Below, one piece after another: positions 36,236-46,068 of a stretch of 64,000 nt of DNA. Source of the DNA: Bacteroidales bacterium. Its GTDB lineage: Bacteria > Bacteroidota > Bacteroidia > Bacteroidales > UBA932. The stretch covers positions 1-64,000 of the forward strand of contig SUYR01000010.1 in NCBI GenBank assembly GCA_015060335.1, written 5' to 3'. The translations under genes were made by a program, and so were the position numbers. Under the pieces are notes generated by a model. That model worked only from the letters and a program-made list of their open reading frames with translations, was not told the origin of the DNA and searched no databases. Each line of letters opens with the position of its first letter. Position 1 is the stretch's first letter.

Positions 36236-36243
36236 TATTTTTG
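36236..36243 (+). promoter_or_regulatory. -7 box of the porin-polyamine transport operon
   Basis: TATTTTTG fits TAnnTTTG and would start transcription near 36250, giving a leader of about 100 nt before 36353. No TTG at standard -33 spacing is seen, so confidence is limited. Confidence 0.4.
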
Positions 36244-36250
36244 TCCCTGA

Positions 36251-36299
36251 TATGCAAAAGCGATTGTGAGTCGAGAGCGACTTATGACCGCTTTTCATG
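36251..36299 (+). promoter_or_regulatory. long hairpin at the 5' end of the porin/pot leader
   Basis: AAAAGCG (36256-36262) pairs with CGCTTTT (36289-36295). Inside, five of six positions pair or wobble, and AGTCG pairs with CGACT around an AGAG tetraloop. Outside, ATG pairs with CAT after one bulged C. The stem is about 20 bp and would sit exactly at the predicted transcript start. It may stabilise the message or be a regulatory element; no known riboswitch was recognised. Confidence 0.45.
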
Positions 36300-36352
36300 A
36301 TATAAAAGTCTAACTTCAAACACCTTTTATGGATTTTACCGCTTATCAGTAA

Positions 36353-37417
36353 ATGAGGAAACTGTTTGTCTTTTTGGGGATTGTCATGATGACAGTCGGC
36401 TCTGCAGTCAGTGCGCAGGAAGTTGATAGTACAGCGCCATTGCAGAAGTCATCCTGGGGGGATGCAAATGAAACGGATATAGCAGATTATATCCCGGACA
36501 TCATTTTGGACACACGCTCCGGTTATGCCTGCAGTCTGGCAGATGGAGCCGGCGAGTTCGGTGCGACGGGACTTTATCTGGACATAAACGGTAAAATCAG
36601 TCCGAGGCTGTCATACAGCTTCAATCATATAATCGCCGCGAATTATCTTGACGCCGTCGGTTTTGATGCCACACAATGGCTGAATCTCACTTATTCTATC
36701 GGAAGTTTCGACCTTACTGCCGGAAAGTTGTCCACAAACATGGGTAACTTCGAGTATGATGCGGATGTGCTTGATGCATATTTTGACCTGAACTCGATGG
36801 TTTATAACATGCTGGACTGCTACCAGTGGGGACTTCAGGCTACATGGAATCATAGCGACTCTCATTCTGTGGCATTCCAGTTCACGAATTCTCCGCTTGC
36901 TACGGGAAGTAACCAGTTTGCCTACAATCTTTCATGGCGTGGCGAATGGGAGCACTATATGCCATATTGGTCTGTCAATCTCTGGCAGCACGATGCCGGA
37001 AGATATATGAAAGGTCTGAATCTGGGAAACCGTCTCAATTTCGGAGGATTCTCATGCGATCTGGAGTATATGGTCAGGGCAACAGATATGAAACGTTTCG
37101 GCAAGGATGATTTCAACCTTATCCTTGCACCGTCATACTCGTTCGGAGAATGGGTGAGGATATTCGGAAAATTCGGTTGGGAACGTACTGCAGCCGACCT
37201 TCCTTACGACCTTGCATATGAAGAATACAAGGGTGGAGATTATCTTTATTACGGTGGAGGTGTAGAATACTTTCCTTTCAAGGAAAACCGCGATATAAGA
37301 CTGCATGCGTTCTGGGCGCTCAACAACTACGGCGACAATATTCTGAATATCGGTCTGCGCTGGAAGATAGACGCGACATCCATTATCAAACGCATGTTCG
37401 GATGCAAAGAACTATAA
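36353..37417 (+). CDS. outer-membrane beta-barrel (porin-like) protein
   Basis: This 354-residue protein has a signal peptide (cleavage after VSAQ-like, near residue 21) and alternating amphipathic strands with aromatic girdles throughout (for example [20 protein letters not shown] and [20 protein letters not shown]). It resembles OprO/OprP-like porins. It lies 11 bp before potA, so it may be the outer-membrane entry for the same substrate. It ends near residue 354 with a Lys/Glu tail instead of the usual terminal Phe. Substrate specificity is inferred only from the operon. Confidence 0.75.
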   Translation: MRKLFVFLGIVMMTVGSAVSAQEVDSTAPLQKSSWGDANETDIADYIPDIILDTRSGYACSLADGAGEFGATGLYLDINGKISPRLSYSFNHIIAANYLDAVGFDATQWLNLTYSIGSFDLTAGKLSTNMGNFEYDADVLDAYFDLNSMVYNMLDCYQWGLQATWNHSDSHSVAFQFTNSPLATGSNQFAYNLSWRGEWEHYMPYWSVNLWQHDAGRYMKGLNLGNRLNFGGFSCDLEYMVRATDMKRFGKDDFNLILAPSYSFGEWVRIFGKFGWERTAADLPYDLAYEEYKGGDYLYYGGGVEYFPFKENRDIRLHAFWALNNYGDNILNIGLRWKIDATSIIKRMFGCKEL

Positions 37418-37428
37418 ATATCAGGATC

Positions 37429-38817
37429 ATGAAAAAGAGCGACAACATCATAGAAATAAAGAATGTAACGAAGAGCTTCGGCGAGAAATGCATACTCAAC
37501 AACGTCAGCATATCTGTAAAGCAAGGAGAGTTCCTTACTCTTCTGGGCCCTTCAGGATGCGGAAAGACCACTCTGCTGCGTATGATAGCGGGGTTCGGGT
37601 CTCCGGATTCAGGAGAAATCCTTATCAACGGGACTGATATCACTGACATGCCGCCTCATGAGCGTCCGGTGAATACCGTATTCCAGAGATACGCCCTCTT
37701 CCCACATCTTGACGTGTACGAGAACATTGCCTTCGGACTGAAGCTGCAGAAGGTACCTGAGGCAGAGATCGACAAGAGAGTACGCAGAGTACTGAAGATG
37801 GTGAGCATGACCGACTATGAGGACAGGGACGTGGAATCTCTTTCAGGAGGCCAGCAGCAGCGCGTAGCCATTGCCAGGGCTATCGTGAACCAGCCTAAGG
37901 TACTTCTTCTGGACGAGCCACTGTCGGCACTTGACCTGAAGATGCGCAAGGATATGCAGATCGAGCTCAAGGAAATGCATAAGAAACTCGGCATCACATT
38001 CATCTACGTGACTCACGACCAGGAAGAAGCTCTGACTCTTTCAGACACTATAGTTGTGCTTGACGACGGTAATATCCGTCAGATAGGTACACCGACAGAC
38101 ATATACAACGAGCCTCAGAACGCATTTGTGGCAGATTTCATCGGGGAGTCCAATATCCTCAACGGAAAGATGATAAAGGACCGTCTTGTGGAATTTGCCG
38201 GACATGAGTTCGAGTGTGTGGATGAAGGATTCGGCGAAAATGTGGATGTGGACGTTGTCGTTCGCCCAGAGGACATATACATCACCAACAAGCTGGAAAG
38301 CGCACAATTTTCAGCCAAAGTGAAATCGTGCACCTTCAAGGGCGTGCATTATGAAATGTTCGTGGACACCGACAAGGGTTATGAACTGATGATCCAGGAC
38401 TATAACGCATTCGAACCGGAATCCGAAGTAGGACTCATCATACGTCCTGCCGACATCCAGGTCATGCACAAGGAAAGAAGCATGAACACCTTCGAGGGAG
38501 AAATGGTCTCGGAAGACAGCGTAAAATTCCTCGGCGCAGAATGGAAATGCGAACCTCAGAGCGGTCTGGAGGCAGGAGACAAGGTGAAGGTGGAGGTCAA
38601 CTTCTCCAAAGTCGATCTGATAGACCATCCTGAAGACGGAAATATCGAAGGAGAGGTATATTTCCTCCTTTACAAGGGAGACCACTACCATCTGACTGTC
38701 AGGACCGAGCACAGGGAATATATCTGGATCGACACGAACGACATATGGGACAAGGGAGACCTTGTAGGTGTTAACATAGCCCCTAAGGACATTAAGATCA
38801 TCAAGTGCAATGACTAA
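37429..38817 (+). CDS. potA: polyamine ABC transporter ATPase PotA
   Basis: The ATG at 37429 is preferred; an upstream in-frame ATG at 37402 lies within the porin gene. The 462-residue product has Walker [10 protein letters not shown], signature LSGGQQQR, Walker [13 protein letters not shown] and the switch His in YVTHDQEEA, then a long C-terminal region with TOBE-type beta folds (about 250-460) that is longer than in E. coli PotA. It should energise spermidine/putrescine uptake. It overlaps potB by 8 bp. Confidence 0.92.
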   Translation: MKKSDNIIEIKNVTKSFGEKCILNNVSISVKQGEFLTLLGPSGCGKTTLLRMIAGFGSPDSGEILINGTDITDMPPHERPVNTVFQRYALFPHLDVYENIAFGLKLQKVPEAEIDKRVRRVLKMVSMTDYEDRDVESLSGGQQQRVAIARAIVNQPKVLLLDEPLSALDLKMRKDMQIELKEMHKKLGITFIYVTHDQEEALTLSDTIVVLDDGNIRQIGTPTDIYNEPQNAFVADFIGESNILNGKMIKDRLVEFAGHEFECVDEGFGENVDVDVVVRPEDIYITNKLESAQFSAKVKSCTFKGVHYEMFVDTDKGYELMIQDYNAFEPESEVGLIIRPADIQVMHKERSMNTFEGEMVSEDSVKFLGAEWKCEPQSGLEAGDKVKVEVNFSKVDLIDHPEDGNIEGEVYFLLYKGDHYHLTVRTEHREYIWIDTNDIWDKGDLVGVNIAPKDIKIIKCND

Positions 38818-39577
38818 AAGAAGTACCTGGGCACTGCCCTATGCAATATTTCTGGTGCTGTTTGTAGCGCTACCGCTTCTGCTGATCATGTTCTATGCAT
38901 TCAGGGACGGAAGCGGACACTTCACGTTGGCCAACTTCACCAAATTCTTCACAGACAAGGATGCTATAGAAACATTCGCATTGTCGTTGGAAGTGGCTAT
39001 CGAGAACACCGCTCTCTGCATTTTGCTCGGATACCCTGCTGCCTGGATCCTTGCAAACAAAAAGCTGAACAAAAGTGCTGTCACAATAGTGCTCTTCATC
39101 ATGCCGATGTGGATAAACGCCCTCATGAGGACGCTTGCCACTGCGGAGCTGTTCCATATGCTTGGATTCCAACTCGGCAAGGGAACTCTGATCGTGGGTA
39201 TGGTATATGACTATCTGCCATTCATGATATATCCTATTTATAATATCCTGGAAAAGATGGACAAGTCATATGCAGAGGCCGCCTCTGATCTGGGAGCAAC
39301 ACCTTGGCAGGTTTTCTGGAAAGTACAGGTACCTCTTTCGATGCCAGGAGTCGTGAGCGGAATCATGATGGTGTTCATGCCGACCGTAAGCACATTCGCA
39401 ATATCTGAATTCCTGACCAACAACAAGATAAAGCTTTTCGGTACCATCATCCAGGAAAACATCAATTCCGGAATGTGGAACTACGGTGCGGCACTCTCTC
39501 TGGTGATGCTCATCATCATCGGTATCACAAGCCTGCTTCAGGACGACAAGAAGGAACTTAACGAAGGGAGGGTGTAA
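38810..39577 (+). CDS. potB: polyamine ABC transporter permease PotB
   Basis: This 255-residue protein has about six membrane helices and the permease EAA loop ([20 protein letters not shown]). It matches PotB of the spermidine/putrescine importer. It overlaps potA by 8 bp and ends 3 bp before potC, a tightly coupled ABC operon. Confidence 0.93.
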   Translation: MTKRSTWALPYAIFLVLFVALPLLLIMFYAFRDGSGHFTLANFTKFFTDKDAIETFALSLEVAIENTALCILLGYPAAWILANKKLNKSAVTIVLFIMPMWINALMRTLATAELFHMLGFQLGKGTLIVGMVYDYLPFMIYPIYNILEKMDKSYAEAASDLGATPWQVFWKVQVPLSMPGVVSGIMMVFMPTVSTFAISEFLTNNKIKLFGTIIQENINSGMWNYGAALSLVMLIIIGITSLLQDDKKELNEGRV

Positions 39578-39580
39578 GGT

Positions 39581-40384
39581 ATGAAGAGATTTTTTGCACA
39601 ATGCTACATCTGGCTGCTCCTGATAGTGCTCTACGCTCCTATCGCGTTCATTGCAGTCTTTTCGTTCACTGAAAGCAAGGTTCTCGGCAACTGGACCGGC
39701 TTCTCTACAAAGCTGTACGCAAACCTGTTCACAGGAGACATGCAGGGATCAGGATCGCTGATGTCGGCCATCCAGAATACGCTTCTCATCGCTCTCGTGG
39801 CAGCTTCCGTATCGACACTTCTGGGAACAATCGCAGCAATCGGCATACATAACATGAAAGGTCGCGGCAAGCAGGCGGTGACCTTCCTCAACAACATCCC
39901 GATGCTCAATCCGGACATCATCACCGGTGTATCTCTGTTCCTGCTCTTTGTCTTCCTGCATGTCAGTCAGGGATATACAACGGTCATTCTGGCACATATC
40001 ACCTTCTGTACCCCATATGTGGTGCTGAGCGTGCTTCCGAAGCTGACGCAGATGAATCCGAACATATATGAAGCAGCCCTGGACCTTGGAGCGACTCCGT
40101 TCCAGGCACTCAGAAAGGTGCTTCTGCCGCTGCTTAAGCCGGGTATGATCTCGGGTTTCATACTTGCATTCACCATGTCACTGGACGATTTCGCAGTCAC
40201 GTTCTTCACAAGAGGAACCATCGGTCTGGATACTCTCTCGACATACATCTATACCGACGCCCGCAAGGGAGGACTTACTCCGGAGCTCCGTCCTATGATC
40301 ACGATTCTGTTCCTCGGCATATTGGCTCTGCTGATTGTCATCAATCTCAGAAAGGCACGTGCCGCTGAAAAGGCCGCGAAATAA
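39581..40384 (+). CDS. potC: polyamine ABC transporter permease PotC
   Basis: This 267-residue protein has six predicted helices and the EAA loop EAALDLGATPFQALRKVLLP. SLDDFAVTFFTRG is typical of PotC. It forms a heterodimer with PotB. It is followed 17 bp later by potD. Confidence 0.93.
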   Translation: MKRFFAQCYIWLLLIVLYAPIAFIAVFSFTESKVLGNWTGFSTKLYANLFTGDMQGSGSLMSAIQNTLLIALVAASVSTLLGTIAAIGIHNMKGRGKQAVTFLNNIPMLNPDIITGVSLFLLFVFLHVSQGYTTVILAHITFCTPYVVLSVLPKLTQMNPNIYEAALDLGATPFQALRKVLLPLLKPGMISGFILAFTMSLDDFAVTFFTRGTIGLDTLSTYIYTDARKGGLTPELRPMITILFLGILALLIVINLRKARAAEKAAK

Positions 40385-40401
40385 TCCTTAGAATTTTCAA
40401 G

Positions 40402-41703
40402 ATGAAGAAGATATTGCTTGCAGCCGTCATGGCTATGACTTTATGGGGTTGCGCGGAAGACCGCAGCAGCATTCTGAAGGTATATAACTGGGCAGACTAC
40501 ATCGACGAGGATCTGCTCGACGAGTTTGAGAAATGGTATTTCGAGCAGACCGGTGAAACTGTGGAGATTATCTACCAGACATTCGACATCAACGAGACCA
40601 TGCTTTCCAAGATAGAACTCGGACATGAAGACTACGACGTGGTATGTCCGTCGGAATATATCATTGAGCGCATGCTGATGAATGATCTTCTCCTGCCGAT
40701 TGACAGGGATTTCGGAGAGACACCGGACTACATAGGCAATGTATCCCCATACATTATCGAGAAATTCAATCAGATTGAAGGGCACGGAAAGAACGCCAAC
40801 GACTACTCGGTCGGCTACATGTGGGGCACGGTCGGTATAATCTACAATCCGTTATTCGTCAATCCCGAAGAAGTACATGATTGGGCCGTCCTTCAGAATC
40901 CCGAATATAAGGGAAAGATCCTCATGAAGGATGCTTTCAGGGATGTTTACACATCGCTTCTCATTGCGCTCAACAAAGATGAGATTGATGCCGGTATAAA
41001 AGACATAAAGACAGTTTCCTTTGATGCTTCCGCAGAATCCATCGCCATGGTTGAAGACTATCTCAACTCTTTCAAGGAATCGCTTGCCGGATGGGAAGCA
41101 GATTTCGGAAAAGAGCAGATGACAAAGGGGCTCGCATGGATCAATCTGTCATGGAGCGGAGATGCACAATGGGCGATTGATGAGGCTGCTGAAATCGGCG
41201 TAGAACTGGAATACTCTGTTCCCATGACCGGCAGTATCGTCTGGTTTGACGGATGGGTCATTCCGAAATATGCAAAGAATATAAATGCTGCCCGATATTT
41301 CATCAACTTCATGTGCAAACCGGAAAATGCCCTTAGAAACATGGATGTCATCGGATATGTCAGCACGATAGGGAGTCCGGAAATACTCGAAAGCATGACT
41401 GACGAGGAAGAATATGAGCCGATAGATGTCAGCTACTTTTTCGGAGAAGAAGCTGACAGTGTGGCCATCAACCCTATACTGTACCCCGACAAGTCCATCA
41501 TCAAGCGATGCGGAATGATGCACGACACCGGCACAGAAGATCTCCTGAAAATGTGGTCACGCGTGAAAGGCTCCAATGCATCCGTATGGACATACATCCT
41601 TATAGTTCTCGTCCTTGGCGGACTGATTCTGGCCGTAATCTACAAATACACTAAGAAAACATACAGAAAGAAGATCAGGCATCATCACAGGAAGAGCAAC
41701 TGA
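40402..41703 (+). CDS. potD: polyamine-binding lipoprotein PotD with C-terminal membrane helix
   Basis: This 433-residue protein has a lipobox (LWGC, Cys 17) and a periplasmic-binding fold of the PotD type: LKVYNWADYIDEDLLDEFEK, a GYMWGTVGIIYNP hinge and FDGWVIPKYAKN. Polyamine-binding aromatics and acids (Trp of NWADY, Asp/Glu in the cleft) are plausible. Unlike ordinary PotD, it carries a C-terminal membrane helix (about 394-413) followed by a Lys/Arg/His-rich tail, so both ends may be membrane-bound. It lies 4 bp before the GNAT-fusion gene. Confidence 0.9.
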   Translation: MKKILLAAVMAMTLWGCAEDRSSILKVYNWADYIDEDLLDEFEKWYFEQTGETVEIIYQTFDINETMLSKIELGHEDYDVVCPSEYIIERMLMNDLLLPIDRDFGETPDYIGNVSPYIIEKFNQIEGHGKNANDYSVGYMWGTVGIIYNPLFVNPEEVHDWAVLQNPEYKGKILMKDAFRDVYTSLLIALNKDEIDAGIKDIKTVSFDASAESIAMVEDYLNSFKESLAGWEADFGKEQMTKGLAWINLSWSGDAQWAIDEAAEIGVELEYSVPMTGSIVWFDGWVIPKYAKNINAARYFINFMCKPENALRNMDVIGYVSTIGSPEILESMTDEEEYEPIDVSYFFGEEADSVAINPILYPDKSIIKRCGMMHDTGTEDLLKMWSRVKGSNASVWTYILIVLVLGGLILAVIYKYTKKTYRKKIRHHHRKSN

Positions 41704-41707
41704 CAGC

Positions 41708-43735
41708 ATGTTCATATTCGTTAACAAAAACAACATCGATGACTTCAGCACACAGCTGCAGATTTTCGATCAAAACATATTCATCCCGGCATTCCCGGAC
41801 CCGAATGAAAGAGAATCTCTTGCTGACGACATCATCCCCCGTATGACAGACAGCGTCAAAGACGGGCCACGCACATATTGCATACTCGCGCTTGATGATA
41901 TAGACGGTCATGTAATCGGTGGTTTGATTGCCGACTGGTACGGTGACTGCGAATCGCTGGAAATCATATACATAGCAGTAAGTCAGGACGAACGCCGGAA
42001 AGGAATCGGACGTTCCCTTCTGGACTTTTCAATAAACAGGATCAAAGAAACTGTACATAAAGAAGACAGGAGCATAAAGCATATTTTCATTGAAGTTGAT
42101 ATTCCTGAACAGAAACATGCAGACACTCTCTCAGATGAGGTCATAGACTCTGTCGAGCGTATATCAGTGTGGGAAAAATGGGGCGCCAAAAGAATACCAA
42201 TCAATTATACCCAACCTTCACTCAGTGCCGGCAAGACTCCTGTAAGCCATATGATGTTGATGCGTCTTGCCGTTTCAGATGACGACCGGAACAATACTAT
42301 TCTGTCAGAAGACCTCAAAAATTTTCTTGAAGCATTCTACAAAGGACTTAACTCTGAAAACAACGGTTCTCTCACGAAAATGATTGAGGATATTGACATG
42401 ATTTCAAGAGACGGCTGGATCACACTTGAAAATCTGACAGAATCTCCAAGATCTTATATCTCAGACGCAGTCATAACATCTCACTATCTGATAAAGGACA
42501 GGATCGGCATCAACTTGCCCGAGACATGCATTGATTTCAACTCATACGAGTGCGACCTGATGAACTATGTCAACCAGAAAAACCGTCCTTTCAAAACCAA
42601 GTTCGTAAAACTTCTGACTGATATACAACTCGTAATGCCGTCCTTCTATAAATACACGTCAGAAGGAGTAACCCATTATTACAAGACACGGGCAAAAAAA
42701 CTTCTGGCAGATATATCGGTAAGTATATCATGTCCCCCTGATATGGACAACGTAAATCCTATCGCACATCTGTCTGTCAGACCGTCTTCCGACTCATCAT
42801 TCAGTGAGCTCGACATCATCAGACTTATTACCCCTTTCGGAAGCAGACAGGAAAACTATATTCCTGACTCTGACATATATTTCGAAATCAAAGGAAAGCT
42901 GATGAATAGGGAACAGCTCCTGATGTCTCTGCTCGAGATAAGGGAAGAGGGAAAGATTGTCAATATCGAAGAGGGAGCAAGCCAGTTTGACATCAACAGC
43001 ATCAGGCCTTACGACGGGCAGCCAAAATTCGATAAGGAGCTATTCCTTAAATCTATGGTATCCGGAGACATCAAGGCAGACCTCTTCAGCAAGATTATCT
43101 GCGGACTTATTCTAGGCATATTCGACTACGACCGGATGAATTGTGCAGAAGTGGAAGACACGTTCCGCCCGGTAGTAAAGAGCAATAATTCCGCTATCAT
43201 CCTCAGCAGAGGTCATATATTCAAGATTGAAGACATGGATGAGGATGACAGCAAAGCACTGAAGAGAGTATCTATCTCTCCCTACCTTCTGATCCCAAGT
43301 ACTGCATTAGCATTCAACGGTATTGCTCTGACTGAATGCGAAACACTCATTACAGACATCTTGAACAATAGATTCCGGCTGAATATAACCAAAGTGATCC
43401 AGCAATGTGAGACCGTTCTTGACTTGAAATATCTGGAAAATATTTTCCAATACCAGAGCGAACAGGACATCGTCAACGAAGGCAGGAAACAACGTAGCAT
43501 GAATGACAGATTCATGAAGCTGACTCACCGTATCGACCTTCTCAAAAAGAGGACGCAGAAATCTTCGGACATAATCATCGAAGGCTTTCTCGGTATTCTC
43601 GCGACCTTCGGCATCATGGAAGTTTTTGCAAATGAAATGAAGTGGACCAGTGTGTTCGTCCTTTTGATTGCCGCTATCTTTGGTATCGAGGCATACCGCT
43701 GGTATAAGGTCAGGAAAATGATAGACCTGAAGTAA
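41708..43735 (+). CDS. GNAT acetyltransferase fused to a large C-terminal region with two membrane helices
   Basis: This 675-residue protein begins with a GNAT domain (about 1-190): LEIIYIAVSQDERRKGIGRS is motif A, with the RRKGIG acetyl-CoA loop. The following 430 residues (about 190-615) match no family I recognise, and two helices end the protein (about 619-640 and 644-664, separated by NEMKW), giving a CorA-like tail topology without a visible GMN motif. It starts 4 bp after potD and is the last gene of the operon, so it is probably linked to polyamines. It could acetylate imported spermidine, but polyamine-specific residues cannot be confirmed; a sensor or channel-regulator role is equally open. 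Confidence 0.7.
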   Translation: MFIFVNKNNIDDFSTQLQIFDQNIFIPAFPDPNERESLADDIIPRMTDSVKDGPRTYCILALDDIDGHVIGGLIADWYGDCESLEIIYIAVSQDERRKGIGRSLLDFSINRIKETVHKEDRSIKHIFIEVDIPEQKHADTLSDEVIDSVERISVWEKWGAKRIPINYTQPSLSAGKTPVSHMMLMRLAVSDDDRNNTILSEDLKNFLEAFYKGLNSENNGSLTKMIEDIDMISRDGWITLENLTESPRSYISDAVITSHYLIKDRIGINLPETCIDFNSYECDLMNYVNQKNRPFKTKFVKLLTDIQLVMPSFYKYTSEGVTHYYKTRAKKLLADISVSISCPPDMDNVNPIAHLSVRPSSDSSFSELDIIRLITPFGSRQENYIPDSDIYFEIKGKLMNREQLLMSLLEIREEGKIVNIEEGASQFDINSIRPYDGQPKFDKELFLKSMVSGDIKADLFSKIICGLILGIFDYDRMNCAEVEDTFRPVVKSNNSAIILSRGHIFKIEDMDEDDSKALKRVSISPYLLIPSTALAFNGIALTECETLITDILNNRFRLNITKVIQQCETVLDLKYLENIFQYQSEQDIVNEGRKQRSMNDRFMKLTHRIDLLKKRTQKSSDIIIEGFLGILATFGIMEVFANEMKWTSVFVLLIAAIFGIEAYRWYKVRKMIDLK

Positions 43736-43743
43736 TCCTGTCA

Positions 43744-46023
43744 TCAATACGTGAGCTTGACTCCGAAAAAGAATGTCCTCGGGAGGGTCGGGCCGTACAT
43801 GTAGCCGGAATCCCGGTCTGCTCCTGAGTCGAAATCCTTCTGGAAAGAATTCAGGATGTTCTGCATGCCGGCATTAAGCTGGAGAGAGAAACTGCGGTAC
43901 AGCCTGAAATCGTATGCCGCCTTGAATCCCATGTCCCAGAATGAAGGGGTCTCCACTGTGATATTCTTCTCTATCATGCCCTTATGGTGCTCCACCAGCA
44001 TCTTTCCGGTATATGTACCAGAAAGCGCCAGAGTGAGCTGCTTCAACGGATTGTATGAAGCGGTGAAATAACCATACAGGTCGGGAGTTCTGAACATCCT
44101 GCGTGTAGCCTCTACATCATCGCTCCATGATCTGGCTTCCTTATATTTCGAATCCTGAAGCGTGACTCCCATCTGGATCTGAAAAATATTCTTCCATGCA
44201 AGCTTTCCCTCAAGATTTCCGCCGAAGACCCTTGCTCCGGACTCGTTATGCCTTTCCTTTATGAGTATCCCGTCTTCTTCACCAAGCTCCTTCAAGGCAA
44301 ACACGTCATCAAGGTCTGTGAAGAAGCCTTCCAGAAGCACGTTTGCCTGCCAGTTACCCCAGCTGTGATACACGTCGGCTGACAGACTGACGCTCTGGGA
44401 TTTCTCGACAGAAAGATCATCGGCAAGCCTGATCATGGACACCGTACCGCCGACATTGTCTATATGAAGGTCCTCATCAAAAGCCTGAGGTGCACGAAAG
44501 CCATAGGAGTAGCTTGCCCTCAGATTTATATTCTTGGCAGGATTGTATCTCAGATTGGCACGTGGACTGAAAATAAGTCCGTCAATAAGATTGTGCTTGT
44601 CCAGACGACCTCCGATGAGAATACCCCAATGCGCATTCTTCCACTCATTCTGAGCATAAAGGCTGGCAATCCTGACGGTCTGGTCAGTAATCCTGTCGTA
44701 TCCCCACATGTTGTCCTTCAGGTAGTCCTCATTATACTCAATACCCACTGTCATGTCGGAAGGCATGAACAGGCATTTTTCCGCCTTGAATATATATTGG
44801 GCACCCGCCACCCAGGTAAGGTCAAGGGTCTTGCCATATGCATCCGGATCCATACCCGCCCCATAATAACTGTCCCTGTCAATATGCTGCATGGATGCGA
44901 ATGCATTAAGCCTGTGCTTCTGATTCTTTGAAAACCAGTCGAACTTCAGGCCACCTGTATTGATCCCGTGCTTTGTCTGCTCGGCAATCATGACTTCATG
45001 AGGCGGCAGGTCCAGCTGATCTCCACCCCTGCGGAACTCCTGAAGATGGTGATACTCTGCAGTTATCTTGGAATATAGACCTGTCTTTACATAACCCCTG
45101 AAACCAATGGTCTGACCGGAAATTCTCGAAAGTTCCGTAAATCCGTCTCCGTTGGCATCCCAGGGATCCTTTGAAGTATTCTGGCCGAAGACGGCAATGC
45201 CAAGCTTGTTGTCCTCCGACACTATGGAAGCGTTTATGTCCGTGGTATTATGGAATGCACCTGTTCCGGCAATGGATGTCATTGTATGAGATATAGCAGC
45301 AGAATTCCTCACAGGTTCCTTTGTGATGATATTGATGGTGCCGGCTATGGCGGACGAGCCGAACAGAGCAGACCCGCCTCCCCTCATGACCTCTACCCTG
45401 TCGATCATATTCGCAGGAAGCTGCTCGATGCCGTAAACTCCAGCCAAAGCGCTGAATACCGGTCTGGAATCTATGAGAATCTGGGTATATTGTCCGTCCA
45501 GACCATTTATCCTGACCTGCTGGAATCCGCAGTTCTGACAGTTGTTCTCCACACGCACTCCAGGCTGGAATGAAAGTCCCTGAGCCACTGTCGTACTGTT
45601 TGTCTTGTCATATATATCGGTGCCTACCACATTCACAAGAGTAGGAGACATCCTTCTTGTGGTCTCGCTTCTTGTGGCTGAAACTATGACGCCCTCAATC
45701 TGTACAAGATCTTCCTCAAGAACAAAGTTGACCTCATAATTGCGTCCTTTCCTGATATTGATCTCATGGGTCTGTGTCTTGTAGCCGACCGCCGAGACCT
45801 CAATCACAAAATCACCCTCAGGAACATGCCTTATTACATAATGGCCGGAATTATCTGTGGCCACACCGATTGTTGTGCCTTTAAGAACGACCACGATATA
45901 TGGAAGGTGCTCACCTGTCTGACTGTCAATCACATGGCCGTATATATGCGTATCAGTATTGTTTGCTCCGGCAGACAGCACAATACACAATGCTGCCGCC
46001 AAAGCGGAAAATATTCTTTTCAT
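43744..46023 (-). CDS. TonB-dependent receptor, metal- or cofactor-type
   Basis: This 759-residue protein has a signal peptide, a carboxypeptidase-like beta domain (about 25-110), a plug (about 120-230; VSATRSETTRRMSPTLVNVV, RINGLDGQYTQILIDSRPV, ALFGSSAIAGTINIITK) and a barrel. It lacks the SusC length and there is no SusD beside it. The NCQNCGFQQ segment in the plug adds a Cys pair. With the small His-rich protein encoded 45 bp in front, a metal chelate such as zinc or copper is a reasonable guess. It is convergent with the GNAT-fusion gene, with 8 bp between the stops. Confidence 0.85.
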   Translation of the reverse strand: MKRIFSALAAALCIVLSAGANNTDTHIYGHVIDSQTGEHLPYIVVVLKGTTIGVATDNSGHYVIRHVPEGDFVIEVSAVGYKTQTHEINIRKGRNYEVNFVLEEDLVQIEGVIVSATRSETTRRMSPTLVNVVGTDIYDKTNSTTVAQGLSFQPGVRVENNCQNCGFQQVRINGLDGQYTQILIDSRPVFSALAGVYGIEQLPANMIDRVEVMRGGGSALFGSSAIAGTINIITKEPVRNSAAISHTMTSIAGTGAFHNTTDINASIVSEDNKLGIAVFGQNTSKDPWDANGDGFTELSRISGQTIGFRGYVKTGLYSKITAEYHHLQEFRRGGDQLDLPPHEVMIAEQTKHGINTGGLKFDWFSKNQKHRLNAFASMQHIDRDSYYGAGMDPDAYGKTLDLTWVAGAQYIFKAEKCLFMPSDMTVGIEYNEDYLKDNMWGYDRITDQTVRIASLYAQNEWKNAHWGILIGGRLDKHNLIDGLIFSPRANLRYNPAKNINLRASYSYGFRAPQAFDEDLHIDNVGGTVSMIRLADDLSVEKSQSVSLSADVYHSWGNWQANVLLEGFFTDLDDVFALKELGEEDGILIKERHNESGARVFGGNLEGKLAWKNIFQIQMGVTLQDSKYKEARSWSDDVEATRRMFRTPDLYGYFTASYNPLKQLTLALSGTYTGKMLVEHHKGMIEKNITVETPSFWDMGFKAAYDFRLYRSFSLQLNAGMQNILNSFQKDFDSGADRDSGYMYGPTLPRTFFFGVKLTY

Positions 46024-46068
46024 CTTGGAGTTAAATTGTTATTTGAATTGATAATTGCGGATAATGGT

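Larger units (their letters stand above)
35949..36352. other. 404-bp AT-rich divergent intergenic region
   Basis: No coding sequence is seen. It holds a small AGCCG/CGGCT hairpin (35976-35989) in the Rpn leader, the perfect palindrome CGCAAATTTGCG near 36036-36047, several T/A runs, a -7 box for the porin gene (36236-36243) and a larger hairpin (36251-36299). It is markedly richer in A+T than its flanks, consistent with a double promoter region. Confidence 0.6.
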
